From positions 1-34,295 of IMG/VR virus record IMGVR_UViG_3300023096_000014: a stretch of 34,295 nt of DNA; one strand, written 5' to 3'. The stretch is from a virus. The first letter of the stretch is position 1. Each line of letters starts with the position of its first letter. Positions 1 through 7,199 of this stretch are shown piece after piece. The position numbers and the translations under genes are program-made. The notes beneath the pieces were generated by a model. That model did not search any database, was not told the origin of the DNA, and saw nothing but the letters and a program-made list of their open reading frames with translations.

Positions 1-94
1 ATACTTTTAACTTTTTATTAAGATAGTATGTCAAAAATATTTTGTATGAGAGCTGTCTAAAAGTAAGTAATTTTTTATTTTGATTCTGTTTTTG

Positions 95-102
95 TATATT
101 TG
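95..102 (+). promoter_or_regulatory. Bacteroidota -7 promoter element (TATATTTG)
   Basis: TATATTTG matches the Bacteroidota -7 consensus TAnnTTTG and lies 24 bases upstream of the ATG at 127. No clear TTG sits at the -33 spacing, so the upstream half is weak. It would drive the small gene that follows. Confidence 0.55.
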
Positions 103-126
103 CTTCACATTTAAAACCAAAAGAAA

Positions 127-381
127 ATGCTTAGTTACGAAGACTTTTATTCTCGTATATGGAACCATTATATCAGTTATAGTGACGTTTCATTTCAATA
201 TAGAGAACAGAATATAGAATTTATTAAAGCTCTTACTTTTTCTTTATTTAGAAAGTACGAGAGTAAGAATGTTAGTGAATCTGTTTATGCTGAGAGTCTT
301 AAACTGTTCTTTTATAATTTATTTCTTTTTAAGCCCGAAGTTTTTGATAATGGCGAAGAAAAAGATTTTAATGAAAATTAA
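127..381 (+). CDS. hypothetical protein, 84 aa
   Basis: Unrecognised. The protein is rich in aromatic residues (Tyr, Phe, Trp) and has an acidic tail ending in Asn. It shows no membrane segment or known motif. The ATG sits just after a TAnnTTTG promoter element, and no other gene follows for about 830 bases, so it is a monocistronic unit. The start is the first ATG after the promoter. Confidence 0.6.
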   Translation: MLSYEDFYSRIWNHYISYSDVSFQYREQNIEFIKALTFSLFRKYESKNVSESVYAESLKLFFYNLFLFKPEVFDNGEEKDFNEN

Positions 382-386
382 TTAAT

Positions 387-417
387 TTGTGTATTAGATT
401 TTTATTTTGTATTTTTG
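387..417 (+). promoter_or_regulatory. Bacteroidota promoter, TTG-N20-TATTTTTG
   Basis: TTG at 387-389 and TATTTTTG at 410-417, with a 20-base spacer, fit the Bacteroidota consensus. Transcription would start near 423. No ORF of useful size follows. The downstream stretch contains the self-complementary AAAGAA-c-TTCTTT at 474-486, then a second promoter. It may make a short untranslated RNA. Confidence 0.6.
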
Positions 418-516
418 CGTTAAAATTAAGTAGATCGTGAGAGGGCGTACTATAAGTGGGGGTTTTGAAGCCTAAAGAACTTCTTTAAAAATCATCACTA
501 ATTTCTACTGAATTAA

Positions 517-548
517 TTTGCATATATCAAAAATAATCATTACATTTA
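517..548 (+). promoter_or_regulatory. Bacteroidota promoter, TTTG-N20-TACATTTA
   Basis: TTTG at 517-520 and TACATTTA at 541-548 have the right spacing for a Bacteroidota promoter, with an A in place of the last G. It points at the structured non-coding RNA candidate that starts near 554, not at an ORF. Confidence 0.6.
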
Positions 549-553
549 CACCC

Positions 554-750
554 TGAAATAAAAATACCGATTTATATTAGTTGTGATAACCTAATATATA
601 AGTAAAGACATATAAAAAGAAGGAAGCCTTTTAAAACGTAAAACAGTTGTTATCACCAGCGGACTGTTAGTTTTAAGAGGCTTTCGCGTTTAATAACATG
701 GAGCTGCGATATAATCGCTCATGTTGCGGAAAAGGGATTTAATTTCCTGG
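554..750 (+). ncRNA. candidate pseudoknotted structured RNA
   Basis: There is no ORF here, but there is dense complementarity. A 14-bp helix (624-637 with 670-683, one G-U) continues into a 6-bp helix (642-647 with 663-668). The loop of that hairpin contains GTTATCAC (649-656), the exact complement of GTGATAAC at 583-590, giving a potential 8-bp pseudoknot. A second stem pairs 695-699 and 701-704 with 717-725 (one bulged G), and a third pairs GGAAA 728-732 with TTTCC 743-747. A promoter ends six bases upstream of the proposed start. The 3' end is not defined by a clear U tract. No known RNA family was recognised. Confidence 0.5.
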
Positions 751-1060
751 ACTTAAGCTAAAAGGACAAGGAGGTGTTTTTACATTATTTCCGCCTGAAG
801 GTTGATCATTCAGCCAAAATTTACTTTTATAAGGAGAGGGGGTTTGGGGGTGAGGATAAATAAAAAAATTCCTTGGTGAGGGAGGAACGACCGAAATCGC
901 GTAAGCGTTCTTTACCACGTACTCTACTTCAAAAACTGATAAAAAATAATTCATTAGTTAAACGAGGTACGAAGCGAAGCGTAGAACCTTGGTTAACCTC
1001 CGCCCGAGCAGGGCATTACTTTGCGCATACTTACAGTTTGAAGTAGAGTACGTAGTAATA
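751..1060. repeat. non-coding repeat-like DNA with a 17-bp inverted repeat
   Basis: This stretch is richer in G+C than its surroundings. It contains a run of the type GGAGAGGGGGTTTGGGGGTGAGG (831-853), which looks to me like dispersed repeats in Bacteroidota chromosomes. A 17-bp perfect inverted repeat (917-933 and 1037-1053) brackets 103 bases. Inside are a GCCC-gagca-GGGC hairpin (near 1002-1014) and GAGGT/ACCTC arms. A minus-strand ORF at 739-954 has a Pro-rich low-complexity translation and is not taken as a gene. It may be a host-derived repeat or MITE-like insertion. No target-site duplication was seen. Confidence 0.4.
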
Positions 1061-1124
1061 ACTGTTTTTTGATTAGCTTTGTCTTTAGGTGTTCCGACAA
1101 ACCACAGTAAAAGAAAGAACAGTT
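1060..1124. other. two-tier hairpin
   Basis: Positions 1060-1070 pair with 1114-1124 (11 bp, one G-U), and inside this TTTGTC 1078-1083 pairs with GACAAA 1096-1101. There is no long U run directly after the 3' arm, so a rho-independent terminator is not favoured. It may be an RNA element or part of the repeat just upstream. Confidence 0.4.
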
Positions 1125-1189
1125 AATTATATTATGGCGGAAAAATAAAAATAATTACTTAAAAATTAGGTAAATTAAAAAATAATTTG

Positions 1190-1197
1190 TAAATTTG
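1190..1197 (+). promoter_or_regulatory. Bacteroidota -7 promoter element (TAAATTTG)
   Basis: TAAATTTG lies 21 bases before the ATG at 1218 and is the likely start of transcription for the small-gene operon 1218-3820. The -33 half is not a clean TTG (TTAGG lies near the expected place). Confidence 0.55.
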
Positions 1198-1217
1198 TTT
1201 AAAATTAAATACAAACA

Positions 1218-1403
1218 ATGGAAAATATAACAATTACACTAACTAATCAAAATGATGGACTAAGGATTCAAGGTACATGTGAAAATTTAATTGATAGAGA
1301 TGTTATAATTATGCTAGAAAAAGTTTTACACCAAATTAAGTATTATAACTTAATGGAGGGTTTAAATAAGACTAACGGGGGATATTTTGAAACACTAATT
1401 TAA
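1218..1403 (+). CDS. hypothetical protein, 61 aa
   Basis: Unrecognised small protein, first gene of an operon that runs to 3820. The N-terminal half alternates Ile/Thr/Leu as in beta strands and the C-terminal half is helical. No motif or membrane segment was seen. It starts 21 bases after a TAnnTTTG element and is followed four bases later by the next gene. Confidence 0.65.
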   Translation: MENITITLTNQNDGLRIQGTCENLIDRDVIIMLEKVLHQIKYYNLMEGLNKTNGGYFETLI

Positions 1404-1407
1404 TACT

Positions 1408-1692
1408 ATGGAATCAACAAAACAGAGTTGGGAAGACTACCTAAAAATACTTATTAAGTTTCAGTACACACCAGAACAGATAGAAGCTGTTAAATATGTG
1501 AGAGAAAGCTACGATCATTGCACTTTTGAAATGTTTTCAGGTCTAATAGAACAAGGTATTGTAAAAAGAACTAGAAAGCTTAAAAAGAAGAAAAGAAATA
1601 TGTATGTTTCACCAGACGGCTTCTTCTATTATCTAGAACATTTTAATAAAAAGATGGAATATGCAGGACATTTTATACAAAACGAAGAATAA
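1408..1692 (+). CDS. hypothetical protein, 94 aa
   Basis: Unrecognised. A basic Lys/Arg cluster lies near residues 50-65 (KRTRKLKKKKRN), followed by an aromatic C-terminal part, which could suit nucleic-acid binding, but no family was recognised. Its stop overlaps the next start by one base (TAATG), indicating translational coupling. Confidence 0.65.
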   Translation: MESTKQSWEDYLKILIKFQYTPEQIEAVKYVRESYDHCTFEMFSGLIEQGIVKRTRKLKKKKRNMYVSPDGFFYYLEHFNKKMEYAGHFIQNEE

Positions 1693-1898
1693 TGAAAGAG
1701 AAAATAGAAGAATTAATATTACAACATGATTTCGCGCAAAAAGAAATTAAAAACATGTTAGAAGAACTATCTCAAATAGATGACACCAAACTATCACCAG
1801 TAGATTTAAACCAACTGGATTGCTCAAAAATAGCGTTAGAATCGGAGTTAGAAATCAGGTTACAAATAATTAATAGTTTAGAAGATTTAATTAAATAA
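1692..1898 (+). CDS. hypothetical coiled-coil protein, 68 aa
   Basis: Almost wholly helical and charged, with Leu/Ile heptad-like spacing (KIEELILQHDF, MLEELSQI, ELEIRLQIINSLEDLI), so a short coiled coil is likely. The start codon overlaps the stop of the gene before it. Function unknown. Confidence 0.65.
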   Translation: MKEKIEELILQHDFAQKEIKNMLEELSQIDDTKLSPVDLNQLDCSKIALESELEIRLQIINSLEDLIK

Positions 1899-1902
1899 AA
1901 TT

Positions 1903-2367
1903 ATGAGCGTAAAATATAAAAAAGACGGAATTGAAATTAATGGTGAGTTTTTATCTTTAGTAACAATCACCGAAAAGTGTAACGAAATTAAACTAAAAGA
2001 AGATAAATTAGTTATTCTTCAAATGTCTTGGGATTCAAGAGGAGGCTCTGTATTCGAACAAAGATCTTTACCTTTAGAAAACGCACTTAGAGTTAAATAT
2101 ATCCTTTTAGGAGAAACAGTTGATTTCGGTGAAATTTGGGGTAAACACTCAGAAGTGTATGATCAAATGGAAGAAAATGATTTTAAAATTATTGAGGATA
2201 AGAAAAAAGTAAAAGAGTTTCTTAGACAACACCCTAATGGAATTGATTATGATCATAGTTTTATTGAGAGATTTATTGAAAGATCCGAAGAAAATTTAGA
2301 ATATGATGAAGACGAAGCTGATGTTGACCAAGAGACTATTGATGAATTAAAATCTTTATTGAGATAA
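1903..2367 (+). CDS. hypothetical acidic protein, 154 aa
   Basis: Unrecognised. The N-terminal half looks beta-rich (short strands around residues 1-75). The C-terminal third is strongly acidic (Asp/Glu-rich, residues 125-150). It begins four bases after the previous stop and ends two bases before the next start, so it belongs to the same operon. Acidic small proteins are common in phage early regions, but no role can be named. Confidence 0.7.
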   Translation: MSVKYKKDGIEINGEFLSLVTITEKCNEIKLKEDKLVILQMSWDSRGGSVFEQRSLPLENALRVKYILLGETVDFGEIWGKHSEVYDQMEENDFKIIEDKKKVKEFLRQHPNGIDYDHSFIERFIERSEENLEYDEDEADVDQETIDELKSLLR

Positions 2368-2369
2368 TT

Positions 2370-2558
2370 ATGAAACACGTAAACGAGATTAAATTTGAAG
2401 GAGATAGTCCTTGGATAAAAGCAATGAATAAAGCTAATGAATATTATGTGAACTCTATGGATGAGAGACTAACAGAAGCAGAGAGAAATTTAAATCATGA
2501 TTTATGGTTTGATACTAAATTTGATATTGAGATGGGAGTTTATGGAAATAATTCTTAA
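2370..2558 (+). CDS. hypothetical protein, 62 aa
   Basis: Unrecognised, mostly helical and mildly acidic small protein with several Trp residues. It lies in the operon with gaps of two and six bases to its neighbours. Confidence 0.6.
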   Translation: MKHVNEIKFEGDSPWIKAMNKANEYYVNSMDERLTEAERNLNHDLWFDTKFDIEMGVYGNNS

Positions 2559-2564
2559 AGTATT

Positions 2565-3029
2565 ATGGTAGTTAAAGATGTAGTAGAAATAACAAATGAA
2601 GATTTTAAAAATTCACTTGCATTCAATTTATTTGGAAAAGATTTTAATTCCGCCAAAAAAGAAAATGAGGAGTTTATAGATAATCTGTATAAAATGGCTG
2701 TAGCTAATTTAACAGACTTTACTCCTCATTATTTGACAAAAGCATATAACGATACTGTTTTTTCTGAGTTGTTATATACAGCTAAAATTGAAAATGCTTG
2801 CGCTATATTAAATAATTTAGGATCATTTGTCAGACGGGAATTATACATACTTAAATATATAGTAAGTCAGGTAGAAAATGATTACTTTAAAGTAGTACCA
2901 TTAGGTTGTTTTGATGAAAGGAATCATAAAAAGTTATTTAAATTTTTAAGGGAGTATAAGTTTATAAATTATATCGAAGGTATTGATTATTATAGAATAG
3001 GTTGTAGTTTTAAATTAGATGGAAAGTAA
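2565..3029 (+). CDS. hypothetical protein, 154 aa
   Basis: Unrecognised. The sequence is helical, with a central Cys and a C-terminal part rich in Lys, Tyr and Phe. The segment around codons 27-30 (SAKK, near base 2650) carries one in-frame copy of the dispersed T-run/GC-core/A-run motif. The 3' end overlaps the next gene by 11 bases. Confidence 0.7.
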   Translation: MVVKDVVEITNEDFKNSLAFNLFGKDFNSAKKENEEFIDNLYKMAVANLTDFTPHYLTKAYNDTVFSELLYTAKIENACAILNNLGSFVRRELYILKYIVSQVENDYFKVVPLGCFDERNHKKLFKFLREYKFINYIEGIDYYRIGCSFKLDGK

Positions 3030-3378
3030 AATAGTTATAAAACAGTTCTTGGACAAATCTTCAAATTTTTGGGTAGATTACAGCCACTATTTATTAAATA
3101 AAGATAATAAAATAGTATGGTGCGCAGGAGAATCCGATTCAGAAACTAAAAGAACAGTTTTAACAGACTACATAAAGAGAAACAAGAAACAGTTTAAACC
3201 TCGCGAAGAAAGCATATTAAATAAGGAAGAAAAGGTCTATACAACTCTTAATTTTGGAAAATACTCTGGAAAAAATCTCACAGAAATTAAAGATTTAGAT
3301 CGTAAATATCTTCTCTGGCTTAAAAAAGAAACAAAAGATGATAAGTTAAGAGAAGAAATAATAAGTGCATTAAAATGA
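3019..3378 (+). CDS. exonuclease X C-terminal-like / DUF3820-like domain protein, 119 aa
   Basis: Residues about 76-118 contain LNFGKYSGKNLTEI, then YLLWL and a helical end. This matches the small domain found at the C-terminus of exodeoxyribonuclease X and in DUF3820-type proteins (pattern FGKYKGk...YL.WL). The N-terminal 60 residues resemble no family I know. The catalytic exonuclease domain is absent, so this is a free-standing accessory domain, probably nucleic-acid or partner binding. It overlaps the previous gene by 11 bases and the next by four (ATGA). Confidence 0.65.
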   Translation: MESKIVIKQFLDKSSNFWVDYSHYLLNKDNKIVWCAGESDSETKRTVLTDYIKRNKKQFKPREESILNKEEKVYTTLNFGKYSGKNLTEIKDLDRKYLLWLKKETKDDKLREEIISALK

Positions 3379-3548
3379 AAAAATTAGTCTGTAAAATAAT
3401 AGGCCACAAATACAGTTATGATTCAAAGTCACAACCCACAAGATGTAAATGTAAGAGATGTGATAAAAAGTGGATGACAGTGAAGAATCCTAAATATGAT
3501 TATACAAATATACTTAAAGAACCAATATTTATTTGGAAAGAAATATGA
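3375..3548 (+). CDS. DUF1660-type zinc-ribbon protein, 57 aa
   Basis: The start CKIIGHKYS (Cys6, His11) followed by RCKCKRCDKKW (Cys24, Cys26, Cys29) fits the DUF1660 phage/prophage family pattern C-K-x2-G-H-K...C-x-R-C, a likely small zinc site. Both ends overlap neighbours in ATGA arrangements (3375-3378 and 3545-3548), showing tight coupling. The molecular role of the family is unknown. Confidence 0.7.
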   Translation: MKKLVCKIIGHKYSYDSKSQPTRCKCKRCDKKWMTVKNPKYDYTNILKEPIFIWKEI

Positions 3549-3820
3549 AAAACGAAATATTATATAAAATATTATTAAGTATTAATGATTTATTCTTCCC
3601 ACCATCTGCTGTAAAACAAGCTGAAAGATATAAAAACAGATACGGTATTCCAGATAAAACTCTAGTATTTATAGGAAAAGGGTTTCATACAGATTTTTAT
3701 AGTTTAAAAGGCCGAGATTTCTACCAGAAAATAAAAGAACTTGGTGAAACTCCTTTTATGCAAAAGCTACAAAAAGATATTAGAGAAAAAGGAAGTTTTA
3801 CAATGCCTGGACATTATTAA
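3545..3820 (+). CDS. hypothetical protein, 91 aa
   Basis: Unrecognised. The ATG at 3545 is preferred over one at 3533 because it overlaps the previous stop as ATGA, the habit of this operon. The protein is basic, with an aromatic centre and a Gly/Pro-containing end. It is the last gene before a GC-core motif copy and a new promoter. Confidence 0.65.
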   Translation: MKNEILYKILLSINDLFFPPSAVKQAERYKNRYGIPDKTLVFIGKGFHTDFYSLKGRDFYQKIKELGETPFMQKLQKDIREKGSFTMPGHY

Positions 3821-3821
3821 A

Positions 3822-3850
3822 TTCCGCGAAATAAAAAACTAAAAACAGTT
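3822..3850 (+). repeat. dispersed GC-core/A-run motif
   Basis: TTCCGCGAA followed by an A-rich run ending in ACAGTT. It is one of the clearest intergenic copies of a motif found throughout the window. The A-rich end is almost identical to the copy at 29328-29357. Confidence 0.6.
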
Positions 3851-3879
3851 GTGTATGTCAAATAAAAGTTGTAAATTTA
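3849..3879 (+). promoter_or_regulatory. Bacteroidota promoter, TTG-N20-TAAATTTA
   Basis: TTG at 3849-3851 and TAAATTTA at 3872-3879. The ATG of the ninG-like gene follows only four bases after the -7 element, so the mRNA would be leaderless or nearly so. It drives the recombination operon 3884-6677. Confidence 0.6.
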
Positions 3880-3883
3880 CATA

Positions 3884-4321
3884 ATGAAAAGCTTCAAAAC
3901 AAAAAGACTAGATTTTAATACTGACGACTACGATAAATTATCTATTTCAGAATTAAAAAGAACAGCAGACTACTGGTTAAGACAATATCTACTTAAAAGA
4001 GAAGGTAATTTAAACTACTTACATTGTCCACTCAAAAATAGAAGTTATCCAGTAAATTACATGGAGTGCGCACATTACATAGACAGAGCTGTAATGAATA
4101 CAAGATATGATTTAACTAATGTTCATCTAGTCTCAAAACAATCTAATTCTTTTGATGCACAAATTCAAGTTGAAGGATATAAATCACTTCACCATAAAGA
4201 CTTCGAGGAATATTTAGGTGAAGTTTTGGTAAAAGATTTGCGCGAAAGAAGTAAAATAATAAAAGTATTTCAAAGAGAAGACTATATAGAAGTAATAGAA
4301 AAATTTAAAGGTAATGAGTAA
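3884..4321 (+). CDS. NinG-like HNH-fold recombination nuclease
   Basis: This 145-aa protein has the layout of phage NinG/Rap-like nucleases. A helical start (LSISELKRTADYWLRQYLL, residues 19-37) precedes a Cys at 48. Then comes MECAHYIDRA (Cys62, His64) and NVHLVSKQSNS (His81, Asn88), the Cys/His-containing beta-beta-alpha metal site that in NinG reads as GHY...N.H.....N. NinG proteins act in phage recombination on branched DNA. It leads an operon that ends with recA, which supports a recombination role. It lacks the usual first CxxC knuckle: only one Cys is seen at 48. It overlaps the next gene by eight bases. Confidence 0.75.
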   Translation: MKSFKTKRLDFNTDDYDKLSISELKRTADYWLRQYLLKREGNLNYLHCPLKNRSYPVNYMECAHYIDRAVMNTRYDLTNVHLVSKQSNSFDAQIQVEGYKSLHHKDFEEYLGEVLVKDLRERSKIIKVFQREDYIEVIEKFKGNE

Positions 4322-4727
4322 AGAAAAAATACATCCTTTTCTAAGATTAACAGAATTAGTCGAAGAGTATGATGAAAATAAAGAAAGTTATGATGTTCAT
4401 AAATTACAATTACTCAGAGAAGAACTAAGTATAAATTTATTTTATATGAGTGATAGTGCTTCAGTAGCATTAAGTAATTATGATTTTGCAGAGCACGCCA
4501 GAAAGACAAAAACAGCAGAAAGAGAACAATATTATCATTCTCAATTAGGCTCTAATGGAAAAGCAATGACTGTAGCCGAAGCGGGAAATTTAGCTCGAAT
4601 AGACTGTAAAGAAGAGGTAGAAAGATGTAAGGAGACATTAAGACAAAAGAAAAGAGTGGAAATAGTACTATCCTCTGTATCTCAAATCCTAAACTCTTTG
4701 AGTACTAGAATTTCAATAGTTCGTTAA
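4314..4727 (+). CDS. hypothetical protein in recombination operon, 137 aa
   Basis: Not assigned to a named family. It is helical and charged, with many Arg/Lys/Glu and a conserved-looking centre (EHARKTKTAEREQYYHSQLG) then a Cys-containing helix. Such proteins are frequent near phage recA/erf genes. It overlaps ninG by eight bases and the endonuclease gene by one base, so expression is coupled. A role in recombination is inferred from position only. Confidence 0.7.
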   Translation: MSKEKIHPFLRLTELVEEYDENKESYDVHKLQLLREELSINLFYMSDSASVALSNYDFAEHARKTKTAEREQYYHSQLGSNGKAMTVAEAGNLARIDCKEEVERCKETLRQKKRVEIVLSSVSQILNSLSTRISIVR

Positions 4728-5695
4728 TGGGGAGTAAAAAATTAAAAACGAATGAACAATTTTTAATCGATTTGTACGAGCTGAATGATGCATACAGGGC
4801 AGGAAAATTTACAATGGTAGATGAATATAAGACAGCAATCACAAAATTAAAAGTAAATACTGAGTTTGGAATATGTCATATGACTCCTAATTCACTACTG
4901 GCAAACCATAACCCATGCACAACAAGGTCTGCAATAGATAAGAATTTATATATCCAAAACATCTTACTAAAACATAGTAAATCTTATAGAGAAGGGTTTT
5001 TCACAATAAAGGGGGAATTTAAAGGTTGGCATAAACCTTTATTGATAGAATCAATATATGGAGAACACATATTAACTTTAACTTCTCTTTATTCGGGTTC
5101 AAAACCAGGATTTGATTCTGCGGTGGATAAGAAAGCTTTTTGGTTAAATTATGCCAAAGATAGGAATGATAAATTTGAATTATATAACTATGATAAATTA
5201 GAAATAAAAGGTACTGATGATTATGTAACTATAAATTGTTTATTACACGGAGATTTCAAGATAAAAGGGTCTAATTTTACAACCAAAAATCAAGGATGTA
5301 GCAAATGTTTTGATGATACTAGAGCGGAAGTCTATAGGGATAATGGAGGTTGGCAGGCCAAGGATTGGATAAAGATGGCAGAAAAATCTAAGTATTTTGA
5401 TTCCTATAAGATGTATATAATAAGATGTTGGAACGAAGAAGAGGAATTTTATAAAGTAGGCAGGACTTTCTTGACCGTTGCAAGAAGGTTTAAAGACAAA
5501 AAGGAAATGCCTTATAATTATGATATAATTCAAATTAGGGAATCGTATGATGGATTAAGAATATGTTGTTTAGAGAAAGCCTTCAAAAGAGAAAATAAAG
5601 AGAATAGATATAAACCAAAAAACTACTTCAAAGGTGGTCACACAGAATGCTTTACAAAAATAATAGATATAAATAATGGCAAAGAAATTAGTTAA
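4727..5695 (+). CDS. GIY-YIG homing-type endonuclease
   Basis: This 322-aa protein is built like free-standing phage homing endonucleases. Residues about 150-195 resemble the DNA-binding repeat ending in a zinc site (INCLLHGDFKIKG, then GCSKC, Cys191 and Cys194). The C-terminal nuclease domain starts with MYIIRCWN...FYKVGRT (229-247), a GIY-YIG variant, with Arg254-Phe and a Glu at 283 as likely catalytic residues. It resembles T5orf172-type domains. It lies between two recombination genes, overlapping upstream by one base and recA by 20 bases, so it has been fitted into the operon. The target site cannot be read from this sequence. Confidence 0.8.
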   Translation: MGSKKLKTNEQFLIDLYELNDAYRAGKFTMVDEYKTAITKLKVNTEFGICHMTPNSLLANHNPCTTRSAIDKNLYIQNILLKHSKSYREGFFTIKGEFKGWHKPLLIESIYGEHILTLTSLYSGSKPGFDSAVDKKAFWLNYAKDRNDKFELYNYDKLEIKGTDDYVTINCLLHGDFKIKGSNFTTKNQGCSKCFDDTRAEVYRDNGGWQAKDWIKMAEKSKYFDSYKMYIIRCWNEEEEFYKVGRTFLTVARRFKDKKEMPYNYDIIQIRESYDGLRICCLEKAFKRENKENRYKPKNYFKGGHTECFTKIIDINNGKEIS

Positions 5696-6677
5696 AGAAG
5701 AAGACGAAAAAGCATTATCAGCAATTGATAAAATGTATGCAAAGTACAAAAAGACAGATCAAATATTTGAAGCTCCTAAATCACTAGAAGATATTGACAC
5801 TTCTGTAGAAAGATTAAAAAATCCATTTTTATCGTTTGACCGATATTTAGGTGGTGCTCCAGCGTATGGTAAGATAACAACTTACTCAGCATTTGCCTCC
5901 TGTGGTAAAACATCTTTAGCTTTAGCTATTGCTGGGGCTAATAAAGATAAAGTAATTGGCTTTTGTGATAATGAATTCAATTGGTCAGATTCTTCCTACT
6001 TATGGATTGATAAATATTTTGGTATTGAAAAAGAAAGAATACACGTTTTACAACCAACTTACTTAGAGGAAGGGGCTGAAATGGTTGAAGATTTATGTAC
6101 TGTTGCAGATATTGTAATTTTTGATGGATTTGACTCATTAGCTCCAAAAGGAGAGTATCAAGCTACAATGGAAGAACAACAGATGGGATTGCAAGCAAGA
6201 GCTTATAAAAAGTTTTTCCGTCGTTCTATGGGTAAAATATATAAATCAAAAGCTGCTCTTGTTGTCACAAATCATCTTTACGAAAATATCGGAAATGTTT
6301 TTGAGCCATTTAAAGAGCCAGGAGGAAGATCTATTCATGATTTTGCAAGTCAAAAATTGTACTTGACTAGGAGTAATGTTAAAGATAAAGAGAAAAATAC
6401 TGTTGGTCAAGAAGTAAATGTAACAGTTAATAAAGATAAATTATCTGGTAACAGGGGCGCTAAATTCTCATTACCTTACGATAATAGATTAGGATTTGAT
6501 ATAGAAATGGATATTCTAAATAATGCTATTGACTTAGGTTTAGTTAAAGTTTCTGGAAGTTGGTATTCTTACGGAGATACAAAAATTGGTCAGGGTAAAG
6601 ATTCAGCAAGAGATGTTTTGAGAGATAATCCAGAATTTAGTTTAGAATTAATCACTGAATGTAAAAAATTGTTTTAA
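5676..6677 (+). CDS. recA: RecA-like recombinase
   Basis: This 333-aa protein is a phage RecA/UvsX-type strand-exchange ATPase. The Walker A is SAFASCGKTSLA (71-82), with Ser in place of the usual first Gly. Walker B is VIFDGFDSL (147-155), followed by VVTNH (196-200) and PGGRSIHDFASQKLYL (215-230), the RecA loop 2/core end. The C-terminal GSWYSYGDTKIGQGKDSARD (294-313) is very close to the C-terminal core of bacterial RecA. It forms filaments on ssDNA and works with the SSB-like and NinG-like proteins of this window. It is the last gene of the operon, and about 110 mostly non-coding bases follow. Confidence 0.92.
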   Translation: MAKKLVKEEDEKALSAIDKMYAKYKKTDQIFEAPKSLEDIDTSVERLKNPFLSFDRYLGGAPAYGKITTYSAFASCGKTSLALAIAGANKDKVIGFCDNEFNWSDSSYLWIDKYFGIEKERIHVLQPTYLEEGAEMVEDLCTVADIVIFDGFDSLAPKGEYQATMEEQQMGLQARAYKKFFRRSMGKIYKSKAALVVTNHLYENIGNVFEPFKEPGGRSIHDFASQKLYLTRSNVKDKEKNTVGQEVNVTVNKDKLSGNRGAKFSLPYDNRLGFDIEMDILNNAIDLGLVKVSGSWYSYGDTKIGQGKDSARDVLRDNPEFSLELITECKKLF

Positions 6678-6684
6678 TATTTAA

Positions 6685-6768
6685 GTGGACAACAAAAATA
6701 AAAAAGCTATCAAAAGTGGAGAAGTTCTTACTATAAAACTAAAATACTTGTCAGTTAAGACTTTCTGA
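6685..6768 (+). CDS. possible 27-aa ORF, GTG start
   Basis: A GTG-started ORF in the gap after recA, basic (MDNKNKKAIKSGE...). It lies over a small inverted repeat (GTCAG at 6751 and CTGAC at 6765). Support is weak: there is no ATG and no family. The same bases could be a hairpin at the operon end. Confidence 0.2.
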   Translation: MDNKNKKAIKSGEVLTIKLKYLSVKTF

Positions 6769-6792
6769 CTGTTCACAAAATACAATCATAAA

Positions 6793-7074
6793 ATGGAATA
6801 TTTAGAATATTACAAAGATATGAAAGACACAGTAAAAGAAATACAGGAATTAGAAACTAAAGTTTACTATAATATGGGTAAACATTCACAATTAGTAATA
6901 GATTTATTTGAAGAGATTACAGAGGATATAGAGGAAGAAGATTTCAGTGTTGGAGCTACTTTATATAAATTAGAGAATATTCTTGAGATTTTTGATCCCG
7001 CGAAAAAAGATGATATAGAAATCTTAGAACAGCTAAAAGAAAAGTTAGAAAGATTAAATAAAGTAGGACTATGA
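6793..7074 (+). CDS. hypothetical acidic helical protein, 93 aa
   Basis: Highly charged helical protein with a long acidic centre (EEITEDIEEEDFS) and probable coiled-coil ends. No family recognised. The DPAKKDD segment (about base 6996-7010) encodes an in-frame copy of the dispersed GC-core motif. It ends in an ATGA overlap with the next gene. Confidence 0.65.
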   Translation: MEYLEYYKDMKDTVKEIQELETKVYYNMGKHSQLVIDLFEEITEDIEEEDFSVGATLYKLENILEIFDPAKKDDIEILEQLKEKLERLNKVGL

Positions 7075-7199
7075 CACAAGTAATTTACATTCTAATAGAC
7101 TCAGACAGAGAAACTATTTGCGCGTTCACTGATAAAAATACAGCAATTAAAGAAGCGGAAGAAACAGGTTGTGATTATACAACTATAAATTTATATTAA
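7071..7199 (+). CDS. hypothetical protein, 42 aa
   Basis: Small ORF linked on both sides: ATGA overlap with the gene before and TAATG overlap with the gene after. The sequence (MTQVIYILIDSDRETICAF, then KNTAIKEAEETG) has the strand-turn-helix pattern of tiny phage proteins in which an environment residue list is followed by a helix. Function unknown. The double coupling argues that it is translated. Confidence 0.6.
   Translation: MTQVIYILIDSDRETICAFTDKNTAIKEAEETGCDYTTINLY

Noticed and set aside
739-954. Minus-strand ORF of 71 aa
   Set aside because: Low-complexity Pro/Ser-rich translation lying in repeat-like non-coding DNA, no promoter or partner gene; more likely chance coding of a repeat.
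5243-5533. Minus-strand ORF of 96 aa
   Set aside because: Lies wholly inside the GIY-YIG endonuclease gene on the other strand, which has clear motifs; shadow frame.
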